Part shown: piece by piece, positions 51,227-61,600 of the stretch
Layout: every line of letters starts with the position of its first letter
Position numbering within the stretch: the first letter of the stretch is position 1
Assembly (NCBI RefSeq): GCF_027744825.2
Contig: NC_071342.1
Span: 16,363,001-16,427,000 of the forward strand
DNA length: 64,000 nucleotides
Source of the DNA: Synchiropus splendidus
Taxonomy: Eukaryota > Chordata > Actinopteri > Syngnathiformes > Callionymidae
Direction: 5' to 3'
Position numbers and translations under genes: made by a program
The notes under the pieces: model-generated
Databases searched by the model: none
What the model saw: the letters and a program-made list of their open reading frames with translations, nothing else
What the model was told of the DNA's origin: nothing

Positions 51227-52470
51227 CAGGGGTGGGATAACCGGCCCTCAAGGGTCCAAGTCACACATGTATAAGTCTCAAGTCGTAACCTTCAAGTCTC
51301 AAGTAAGTCACAAGTAATTTTTGTCTTGAGCCAGTCGAGTCCAAGTCAAGTCACTTTATTTTACTGCACAGTTTCATCTTATAAAATTGAAAAGACAATA
51401 CGTGGTACCTCGGCTCTCGACCACAATCCGTTCAAGACGGCTGTTTGAGAAGCGAATTGTTCGAAATCTGAAACGATTTTTCCCATTACAATGAATGGAA
51501 AAAGAAACAATGTGTTCCAAGCCTTAAAATAGTCTTTTGTAGGAGTGAATGTAGAGTGTCTGCTGCAGGTGCGCTGTTCCTCTATGTGTGTGGCCGCTGC
51601 ATGTGGGAGGGGTTGCAGAGTGAGTGACGTCTCTCCAGAAGTGAAGAGGTGCCCGGTGCGTGTCCAGCTCTGAATGTGCGCTTCTGTGCAGTTTGGCTGT
51701 GACAAAGTCATAAACCAAGTAACGCTCTGTCCCAGACTCGCCTCATCCCTGTCCCAGCTCCAGCCCACAACAGGACATCAAACCCTGGAGTGTGCGCTCC
51801 AGCCTCGGAGGTGTGGAGAGTTTTACACCTCAATATGAAGAAAAAACAGTCAGTAAGTGTAGCTAACGGGACACGTCTGCATACAGAAGCTGCGTTATAC
51901 TCAATAACAAAGCGCCTCGTGGGTCAGCTGATCGGGGACGTTCGAGTTCTGGATTTTCGTTCGAAATCTGAAGCTAAAAAATCTCCAAATTTTTGTTCGA
52001 ATTCCGGGACATTCGAAAACCGAGGTACCACTGTATATCGGTAATAGTCACTTAACATCACTCTGACTTTGGGAATAACAAAGGCAACCTAATCTAAGCA
52101 AAACACGAGGAGTTATATGAAACATTAACAAAACGTATTTATTTATGGATTCCATAGTAAACAATCGCCTACCTCACTTTTTGGGAAACAAAATCAAACT
52201 CAACATCTGCTCAACATCTGTGGCCTGACAAGGGCGGTTCGATCCAATCAGGACGCCAATCTCAGCCAGGGTTGAAGCAGGGTAATGTTCCATGTTAAAT
52301 ATGGAATTCCAACAACCAACAACACTTGTTGTGTCTCAAGTCAAAGTCTTTAAATTCCAAGTCCCAGTCGAATCTCAAGGCTTTCATTTTTCATCAACTC
52401 GTGTCCCAACCAATGAGCTGTCAGCTCAAACATGTGACCTCATCATGTTTGGTCAAGTATGACAAGGTGT
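51227..52470 (+). mobile_element. hAT-like element rich in AAGTC, interrupted by MITE copy C
   Basis: Starts CAGGGGTGGGA and continues with AAGTCTCAAGTC words up to 51400; the same vocabulary resumes at 52325-52400 (CTCAAGTCAAAGTC, CCCAGTCGAATCTCAAGG) after the inserted M1 copy. The words match the minisatellite-bearing element at 16965-17849, but here they are not expanded into an array. The right limit is approximate. Confidence 0.55.
51401..52033. mobile_element. TcMar-type MITE family M1, copy C (nested)
   Basis: 633 bp between TA dinucleotides: left CGTGGTACCTCGGCTCTCGA, right ACCGAGGTACCACTG. Its interior aligns to copy B in reverse orientation, including a 129-codon minus frame (51379-51768) nearly identical to that of copy B. 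It sits inside the hAT-like element, so it jumped later than that element. Confidence 0.88.
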
Positions 52471-53362
52471 GTTTTGTGTCCCTGAGAAGTGGGATGGAGA
52501 CGAGAGACTGAGGGAGGAACATGAGATACAGATCACAACCCATGAGTTCAGTAGCAGTTTGTCGAATGCCATTACGTTTTATTCTTGAAATAGCAGAGTA
52601 AATATATTGTCATTTACAACGAAAGAATGGCTCTATTCAAGTATAACGGACAAGACAACAGAGAGAAACTCATCCATGTGGAAGGTCGGTGAACTGGACC
52701 ATCATTTTCTGGTGTGAGGCGCGAAAATCAAAGGTGAGAAAAGTAGCGTGACAGTCTTTGCGGGTGACCTGAGGTTCTGTTTCTCTACTCACTGACTATT
52801 TAGGTAACTTGATTATCCTCGCCACCGTGACACACCTGAGTGACAGGTAAAAGGCTTATGGTAATGGAGTGAGGTGCTAATCTGGCTTTAGCGCGAGGCT
52901 CTCTCACACACCTCTGGTTGCCTTCACCTCAAGCAGCAGCTCACATTTAGTTTAAACTTAATCTTCCCTCACAGTTCACTGGAGCACGCGGTCAGGTCCC
53001 CAGTCAGCTGCTCGTGTTACACACTAAAAACGTCTGAAATAGTCTGCTTAATAGCAGATAATAAACGCCATCCTCGACAAGCACATATAACATGACATAC
53101 GTGTCACTGTGACATTCAACTTGGGTTCTGTTGTCAGTAAGTTTGATGACAATTAGTCAAATATCCACTGCTCATACGTCCTATTTAGGTCTCTTTTTTA
53201 AACCAACACATTCACTTATCAAACACTGATGAAGATGCAAGATATCTTGACATTTTTCGTTCACTCTGTGCGCCTGTGTTTTTTTCTTGTATTTTTATAA
53301 CAATCTTGACCTGTATATATTATTTCTTTTGTCGTTTCAATTTACCTATGCATGCGTATGTA
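52471..53362. other. gene-free spacer
   Basis: No coding exon or repeat end recognised. Confidence 0.5.
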
Positions 53363-53560
53363 GTACAATTTGAATGAATTTGGTATATGACTGAAGTAAA
53401 TGATGGACCCATATATACATTTAAACAACAAAATATTGTTTATTTTGCATCAATGCATCGACAATAGCACAATAAATCACGATAGTGTCTATATTCAAGT
53501 TTTTATATCACCTCATTTAAACTAAAGCTCTTTTAATGTCTTGAAAATATTTGTCTTAAA
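53363..53560 (+). repeat. dispersed family M2, copy 3 (truncated)
   Basis: Starts CAATTTGAATGAATTTGGTA and follows copy 1 through TCTTGAAAATATTTGTCTT, then diverges. The hairpin-bearing right part is missing. Confidence 0.8.
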
Positions 53561-53894
53561 ATAAAACTTTTAGTATAAATATAAGTATAAATATGAATCC
53601 CCGTTGTTTTGGGGGGAAAGAAGAAAAAGACAATATTAACAATTTGCAAATGTGTACAATGTAAATTGCATACTATTGTCAAGAAACATACTTGGGGGGA
53701 AAAAAAGTTTGCCGGCTTCGACCAATACAAAATTAGCATCGCTTCCTCATGGGACGGACAGGTACAGGTACTCTGTTAGTAACTCAGTAGTTTTAAGCAA
53801 GATCATCAGGTAGCCTTATGTGTTTTTTTTTTTATTTAACACTGAACATATATATAGTGGTATAATAGTAGAATAGCATTTTAATGTTCAAGGG

Positions 53895-54115
53895 CCACAT
53901 ATGGTCCAGAGTGGGAAGGTGGATATGATCCAAGATCAAGGGAGGTCAAGAAGAAAGTGCAGACACGGTAGAATCTGAAAAATCAAAGATGGTGACACTG
54001 TTTTTTGGGAAGTATTTGGTGGGGAGGTTTGGAGACAAACTTAAGGTGGTCACATGTTTAAGACGTGTGGAGAGGAGACAGTGTTGAACCAAGGATGTTG
54101 GAAATGGAGAAGAAA
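53895..54115 (+). mobile_element. probable LINE fragment, decayed
   Basis: Around 54034-54078 the plus strand can be read as E-T-N-L-R-W-S-H-V-L-R-R-V-E-R-R with frame slips, resembling the 'LRWxGHVLRR' close of some LINE reverse transcriptases. The same words occur reversed at 19390-19710 and 48415-48600. No intact frame. Confidence 0.45.
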
Positions 54116-54648
54116 AGAAGAAGAGAAGTAAGAGAGCAACACCAGAATGGACGACTTAAAATGAGGGATTTCAAATGAACTGGAAAAATAAAATATATTT
54201 TCTGAGGTTCCACAATATCAACAGATGTAACCCTAAATAAATAAAGTTGTTTTTTTTTTCTAGAAACAAAAGACTACATGTGCAGATGCCTTTTAACACA
54301 AATACCACCATCGAAACACACTGAGGCACCGTCTTCACCATTATCAAGATTCTTTCCTGTCGACCAGCTAACACCACTATTCATACTTCACAAGTTAAAA
54401 AAAGAGAAAAGTCGTTTGGCTTTTTGTTTGGTTGCACTGTCAGTAAAACTGCTCAGAGTCAAACCGCTCACTGGTGAAGCACGTTCTCCTCTCCTCTGAT
54501 TGGTTTATCAAAATCCACCGAAAGACGCTTGGCGACATCTTAGTCCCTTTTAACTCATGCCTGGAGCCTCCTTGATTTCCAGGAACTCTGTGATGTCATC
54601 ATCCATGGCATCAGAGTGGGAAGATCTGGAGAAGGTTTGGTCCAGGCT
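54116..54648. other. downstream flank / 3' UTR of the Ly6 gene
   Basis: This is the stretch just after the Ly6 stop codon on the minus strand. No canonical minus-strand AATAAA was recognised here, so the 3' end of the transcript is not placed. No other gene is seen. Confidence 0.4.
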
Positions 54649-57168
54649 TCACTTGAAGAAGAAACAGCACAGCAGCGGAAGAAGCAGAAACCAGGGGAGG
54701 ACTCCTCGGAGAGGAAGCGCACCGCTGGTCACGTTGCAGTTGTCGCTGTAGCAGCAGTGAACTCGGACCCCTGGTGCTCTGTAGCCCTGGCTGTTGGCTT
54801 GACTGCAGAAGGACTTGTAGCTGCATGACTTCATCACTCCACCTGGGAAACGCACAAGGAATGAATGATCGGAAGTAAAAGGAGTCACAGCAACATCCAT
54901 TACAACCTAAAAAAAAATAAGATACAAGCAGCCTGGATGAGTTTCTCCCTGAGAGAGGAGAGCCTGGGTCAGACCCAGGGTGTGCAGGAGAGGAAACGCC
55001 TCTCAGTTTACTGTCACTGCCTCAGAATGGTCGCATAAGTTCTGTCTCTAATTTGAAGCCAGATTGTTGAGCAAGAATGTAAGCAGAAGGTTTATTTAAC
55101 AGACCATCTTCAGCTGTGAACACATGGTGTTCTAAATATAGCGATATTGATGGCGCAGAATGCGAGGAAATCTCTAGACCTCCTGCTGGTGGAGAGGTTT
55201 CACCAGATGGCTCCTTGTTTGAGGTTGGAGAATCACGGCGGAAACAACTCGAAGAGATACAATGAGGTTGAACAGATGAGTAAATGAAGAAGAAGGCCCC
55301 TCCACTGTCACAGGCGGGACTCACTGTCATGGCCGACCACGGAGGCGCAGGCGTCGGAGTGGCTGGGACACGACTTGGAGCCTTGACGGTTGCAGTCTTC
55401 GTTGTTGGAGCCCATGCAGGTGAAGCACTGCAGAGCTTTGCCTAAGCGAGGCAGGAAAACACTGTCAGTGGTTTTCACAGATAACTCCTTTAGTTCCTCG
55501 TCGTACGAAAAGGTGACAGTCAAAGACATGCATGAATCGGTGAACATAATCTGATCTTAGAAAAACAGAGTCTGGAGTTCGCCCAAGTAATCCGCTTTAC
55601 CATCTGAATCTTCCGGACCAGTTCCATCTCAGCTTAACTGTTTAACAGTTTAATTGGTTTGTTGATAAACATTCTGCACATGCATCACTCGCTTGTCTTT
55701 GAAAACCTGGTGAAGAACTATGGCATAACTCCTACACGTCTCATAATGCACTGCAACAAGTGAAGCTGAAGCAGAAGTTAAAGCCATCACTACAGTGGAT
55801 GTTACTCCAGAGTTTTTCTCCTCTATTCTTTTCCCACGATGGTCTCACTCTACCGTCCCACGTTGGGCGCCATTTCTCAAAGAGAAAGGACACAGCTCTT
55901 TCCTTTTTCCTAGCCTTGAACTTCAGTCTTTTCAGGGATGAACTCAGACAGTGACTCATGTAAAACAGTAGCTTAGGCTCACCTTTTGCTGAAACTTCTG
56001 GCCAGGCCAACCAGAGGGTTGAGTCAAAGAGGTAATAATCATTTTTGTCATATTCTTGACTCCTATGCTTTCAACAGTCTCCACAGACTAGTGGTGACCA
56101 CAGCTTCTGCAGCCCATTGTCCTTCAGCTTACAGCAACATCCTCAAACACCAGGTTTTCTCGCCTGCTTGCATGGGGACGTGAGGCACTCATTGATCACG
56201 TCCACATATTAAAAACAGCAGAAGCTTGATGTAAATGTGGCATGGTATCACACTCATGCCATCAAAGCACAGCCCTGTTTTTTTCCCAGTGGAAGCATCA
56301 GTGACCATAAAACAAGCTTTAAAGAGCCTTTTTGGTTGTCCCAAACCCGAAATGACATTTCAGAGTGAGCCTTTAATGCAGGGTTTTTTAAGAGGATCAG
56401 ACAGAGCTGGATTTAAAGAAGGAGCCTCAAACGTCCTTTGGAAATGGCAACCCTTTTTGTCTTGACCATCGACTTAACTCCGGATGGGCCTTTCTTATCT
56501 ACTGGCACCGATCCCCGCAGGATGGGGAAGGGCTCATCTGAGACGTCAGCTTTGATCCTCAACGTCACATCATCAAAACATTTGTTAAGTCAACCTCAAA
56601 TGTATGTTCTACTCCATCTTTCATCTTCATGTCTATATACAGCCACAGCATGAATGAAACTCACGCTATCCAGGACAAAACAGGTCCTGCTTGGACAGAC
56701 TCAGTCCTTCCACTAGGTGAACTACATGGCTTTGTAAAGCAAGGCAGCTCAAAAGATCCTGAACTATTTTGTCCTCACTGGGGTGGGACCCTCAACCCTT
56801 ACGTGGTTGCCACTATGAACCCAGACCGTGCTAACCAGTGGTTACCCTGTCAGCGAGCCATGCTGTCCGAACCTAACCCTGCAGCACATGCAAAAAGCAT
56901 TAACCCAGAGGCCTATTAAGAGATTATCTGATGGGATTTCACGACGGTTAGGGCAGAGTGGCTGGCTGCAGAGAGGAATTAACAGATTTCTGCATCAACA
57001 AATAAGAGCAGTTAGGATTAACCAAGTCTTCTATGTGACAAGAATATAAAGTGGAAACCCACTCTGAGAGAGGGTCGGACGTATGAGCGGGAAGTCAAGA
57101 TGCTTACTGTTGGACGCAAGGAGAAGGAAAGAGAGCAGCAGCAGTGGACAGTAGTGGACAGCTCTCAT
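54649..57168 (-). CDS. Ly6/uPAR-domain, probably GPI-anchored surface protein
   Basis: Three coding exons: 57108-57168, 55325-55441 and 54649-54842. The introns (1666 and 482 bp) have GT-AG ends and both are phase 1, the usual Ly6 layout. Joined, they give 123 residues. Residues 1-21 are a signal peptide (MRAVHYCPLLLLSFLLLASN). The mature domain begins KALQCFTC and has ten cysteines, closing with HCCYSDNCN, the CCxxxxCN signature of the three-finger fold. A hydrophobic tail (GVLPWFLLLPLLCCFFFK) with small residues before it indicates GPI attachment. The start at 57168 has A at -3 and fits the signal peptide; an upstream in-frame Met at 57300 would bury it. The gene lies on the same strand as tacc2, downstream of it. 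Family and topology are well supported; the exact orthologue and ligand are unknown. Confidence 0.9.
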
Positions 57169-58006
57169 GGTCCTGGTGGTCCGTAAAGTCCCAGTAACGC
57201 AAAACAAAGTAGGTTGTTTGGACCCGAAGGAGCCCCCCACGGCTAAATCCCGGCTGCCCCGCGGCTCGCTGTTGACCAGTTGACTCTTCAGCCTGGACAA
57301 GTGTGACAGGATCCCAGAGCCCTGACACTACTCCTGAAGCCACGCCCTTCTTCAGGACCAACCAACCTGGGCAACACTGATCGTGACATGATAGCAGAGA
57401 TTAAGCATCAAAGAAAGGTCAGAGCAACTGTATAGTCTCACCTCGCCATACTCTGTATATATTACAGTCACTTATGTGTTATGATAATGAACTCAACATT
57501 GGAAACTACATTTGGAGAAACAGCATGACTGCCAGTCTAAGGGAAGTCAATGGAGGCAAGCATGTGACCTTAAGCCGCTCTCCCATTGGTTCCCCAATTT
57601 CAAATCAAAACCGACACGCCCAGCTGCCGCATCACGCTCGGAGGAGAATCCCCTTCCAAGACGTTTGTTAGAGCAAAGAATAGGATTAAGGAAATTGGAT
57701 CTGACCTACCTGACTCACATGTCCAACAGAAGGTCTGCCACTTTGGAGAGCTCAGGTTCAACATTCAGGGCTCGATCAATGCTCACGAATGAGGAAATGT
57801 GTCCATTTCTTATGTATTATAATGCTACAAAGTTGTTCTGATGTTCTGTTGCACATCCAAAAGGAAGCCTTTGAGAGGAGAGCTTACCGGGATCTGTAGA
57901 CGCCCTCTAGTGGTCACCCAAAGCGGCAACAAATGTGAACTTCAGCAGCGGAACAACGTGTCTATAAAAGTAAATCAGGACAGCAACATTTGTCGTATTG
58001 CCATCT
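57169..58006. other. intergenic region between tacc2 and the Ly6 gene
   Basis: Holds the Ly6 5' flank and probably its promoter on the minus strand, though no TATA box was convincing. The word GCCCTCTAGTGGTCACC at 57901-57917 occurs in many fish repeats. Plus-strand frames at 57474-57841 have no signature. Confidence 0.45.
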
Positions 58007-58012
58007 TTTATT
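58007..58012 (-). terminator. candidate poly(A) signal of tacc2
   Basis: AATAAA on the minus strand, about 640 nt past the tacc2 stop codon. If used, the 3' UTR spans about 58000-58652 and includes a CA/TG microsatellite. Inferred from position and hexamer only. Confidence 0.5.
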
Positions 58013-58416
58013 GCACTTAGTAAGCAGATGTCGTACAGTAGATGTGCAGACAAGGTTTCCTCAGTGTGACACCAACGACTGTAGCAGGACTCGGAAATTA
58101 AATTACTCATGGTCACGACTGGATTCCGCCACCCTTGCTTTGTACCAAAATAAAATCCCAAGCTATGACAAGTATGACAAATATCTACAACGTTACAGCG
58201 AGGAGGCAACAACGCAGATGAGGCTATAGTATGTACAAACACTTTACAAGTCTCCCACGCACACACATGCAGTAATATATGCGAGGACTATCAACAGGTT
58301 ATAAACAAGTTCTCTGGTGCTCTTCTTCCCTCTGGAACATCAACAGGAGTAGGTGAACAGTCTTCTCCCTCAGTGGCTGTCATGGCAACATCATAGTACA
58401 CACACTCGCTCTCACC

Positions 58417-58424
<8 letters not shown>

Positions 58425-58465
<41 letters not shown>
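58425..58465. repeat. (CA)n microsatellite in the tacc2 3' UTR
   Basis: About 20 CA units on the plus strand (TG in the tacc2 transcript sense). Likely polymorphic. Confidence 0.95.
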
Positions 58466-58467
<2 letters not shown>

Positions 58468-58652
58468 GTCACTGATATGGTAAAAACCTTACACCGACCC
58501 CTCGCACAGAACGAAACACAAACACATCAAAAATATACAGCGCCGGTAAGAGGTGAGTCAGTATTACAGTTACAACACTCTGGTCTGCAAAGTTGGTGGA
58601 GGAGATGGTGTGGTTTGTCTTCGGAGGAAGGGGAGTTTGGCGCGTTTGTTTG

Positions 58653-61600
58653 CTAACTCTTTCCCATCTTGGCGATGAGCTCGTCGCAGATCTTTGTCAG
58701 CTCTTCGATCTCTTTGTTCTGCGAAGGAGATTTGAGTGTTTATCGGCCTGTTTGAATTGCAACGGCCGGCTGTCAAGTCTGACCTTTTGTTCCAGAGTGC
58801 GCTCCAGAGAGTCCACCTTCATCTGCTCCTTCCGCAGACTGGCCTGGAAGGCGGCCTGCTCCTGCTTGGACTTGGCTCGTACTTGAGCGATTTCTGTGTT
58901 TGCCCTAGGAACAGAAAGGGATCTCAAAAACTGGAGCCTCATTTGACAAAAGGACAAACACGAGAATTTAAATGAATGTGGTCTGAAAACCACATTTAAA
59001 GACCGTGTGTAAAGAGCAGATCACAGTTTTGCCGCCAATACAGCTAAAACAACTCATGGTATACTGACTTGTCAAGCTTCTCCTCAGCGTGAATCTTCAG
59101 GGCCTGGTACCGCTGCTCCTCCTTGCGAACCCTGGACAGATACTCCTGAGCGCACTTCTTCAGAACCTCTTCATTCTGCCAGAGGAGAGACAACGCTTGA
59201 AAACTAGAAAGGCACTCACATGAGCACATGCCTCCACCAGGGGGCGCTCATGCCACCTGGTTTTACAAGAACACAATTACAATCCGTAAAACAGCAATCC
59301 ATATTTCAAGAACTGTATTGGTCCGAGGCAAAAGTTCAGTGACCAGAACAGGACTGAAACTCGGCAGCTGGCGCTCTGGGATTTAGCTAGCTACCAACAC
59401 CATGTCAGCGCTAGCTCTCAGAAGAATGATCCAGTGCTGTCTTGTTTGTGTACTCACACTGCTACACAACAACTACCAGGCTTTTAGTTAGGATTTTGAA
59501 ACAGGGCGTCCAAAGCCACACCCCCAGCCCATTCCCTTCCAGACACGACATGTCAATGACTGAATTTACTGTTTGCTTTGTAAAAAACAAGCTGTAAACA
59601 TCTATATGTACAAAAATAACTTGTGTTTTAAAACAAACATCGGACCAGACACCCTCCTAGCTAAAAGCCTGACAGCTAAACATTCTTCAAATGACTTCAG
59701 TTTTTATTTTTAGCATGTTTCAATGTATTTTTTAAACAATCAGAGCCATATACAAAGTGAGCTGTGTCCTATGATTTTTAAGCTCAATTAATCGCACTGA
59801 AGCACTGGGTTGACTCATGATGAATGGCAAGTAAATCACGCATTTTGTGTCATGTAACTTAAAGGGAGATTATTTAACCAACCAGAGTGGCAATTCATCC
59901 TCACAATATTGTGCTTGTAGCATGTTACTGTACCGTTTCAGTGCCTCTGAGGTCCTTCTGAAGAATGTTATTGACAGTATCTGTTGTTTTGGGTTGTTGA
60001 GGTAAACAGATCTTCCCTTAAGTTACATTCAGAACAGATGCATTACATGTGATTAATTTGCCATTAATCGCGAGTTAACTCAGCTTCATTGCGATTAATT
60101 GAGAATGAAAATTTTATCTATAATCATCTCAAATTCCATGTTAGTCTTTATGCGCATGTGCAATTAGTTGTGTGTTGCTGGGCAACACGACTGACGCATA
60201 TATGTCCAGACTGTTTGACATTATTAAATGACATTTCAAGTAGTATAATTCAGTAAACACAAACTGTTTATGAATTTGTGAATGACTACGGCCTGGAAAA
60301 TGTGTCCGTGCGGGAGCTTGTTGACATCATGCTATCCCGGCTAGTCATGTACAGACAGCAGTTTAGTCTGAGCTCTCAAGTTAGTAGGAGTATTTCCCTC
60401 ACAGTACTGTATTACCTCGATGTAAAGGCCTGTGAAACTCAATTATCGAACACGGATTCCTTGATTCTGACACCATGGTTTCTTGCAAGTGTTTGGCCGC
60501 CATCACCTTGCGGAAGCCTTCCAGCACGTCCTTCATCTTCTCGTAGCGCCGGAAGAGATCGGCCAGAGACTTCTCCACAGAGTTGAGGTCAGCCAGCGCC
60601 TGGTCCTTCTCCATGATCAGCTGCTGGATGGTGTGGTGGGAGAGAGACTTCTCCTTCTGGTCGTCCTCTGACAGACACACAACCAGGTCAGAGTCGCACT
60701 CTGGTGCCAGGGCTGCGGCATCCACTCTGGATTAGTGTTGAGGTTTAAGTAAAGGAACATGCAGAGTGCTAACTGGATAGTCAGCTCGCTGAGTTACCTG
60801 AGCTGGGCTGACTTGATTGGTTTCCTGACCTTACTGTAAGTACCACGTCTAAATCTGCTTAGTTTAGCTCCACATAAACGGCGCTCCGAATATAACGCAG
60901 CATGCAGATGTGGCGGCTTGTGTTTCTCTTGCTAGAGCATAGAAATAAGTAACATATGGACACACACACACACAGAACGTTCAGGCAAATGTCAGTGGAC
61001 ACGATGGAGACAGCGTCGCTGCTCTACTCTTTGAAGGACGGATGGAGAGATGTGAGCGGACCAACACACAAATCAAGTCAGTGATACTCACCCGGCATGC
61101 CTGTCAGGGGTATTAAATGGTAAAGGGGGCAAAGATTGGGAGCAGAACAGAAAAAAATAGGGCTGGTGTTAAGTCAAGCTGGGAGGCCAAGGCACGTGAC
61201 AGAGCCGAGCGTCAGACACAAGCAATATTTGTCGTTTTGTGACGGTGAGAAGGAGGTGACGTTTTCAAAGTTCTCTGCCGATCGAGGCGAGTTTCAGGGA
61301 TGTTTATCAAAGCAAAGCAACACAACTGGCATGGAAGAGCTTCAGCTAAATATTCCCTGGTCTGTTGACGTGGTTTAATATTAAAGATGAGTAAAACTGA
61401 TCCTGTATCTGACACGCAGATGGATTACATGGGCGTACAGTGGTGCGTCGTATAATATGCTGTTCTTAAAACGGGATTGGTGGTCAACACGCACCTTCTC
61501 CTGAAAGAAATGGGGCCTCTGGCATGTAAAACGTCTTTAAACGTTTTTGAATCATCGTCGTTCCATCGGCTTATTCACTAATGAGGCAAGACCGGAGTCA

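Noticed and set aside
57169..57300. In-frame N-terminal extension of the Ly6 protein from a Met at 57300
   Set aside because: It would place 44 polar residues before the signal peptide. The Met at 57168 directly precedes the hydrophobic core and has A at -3.
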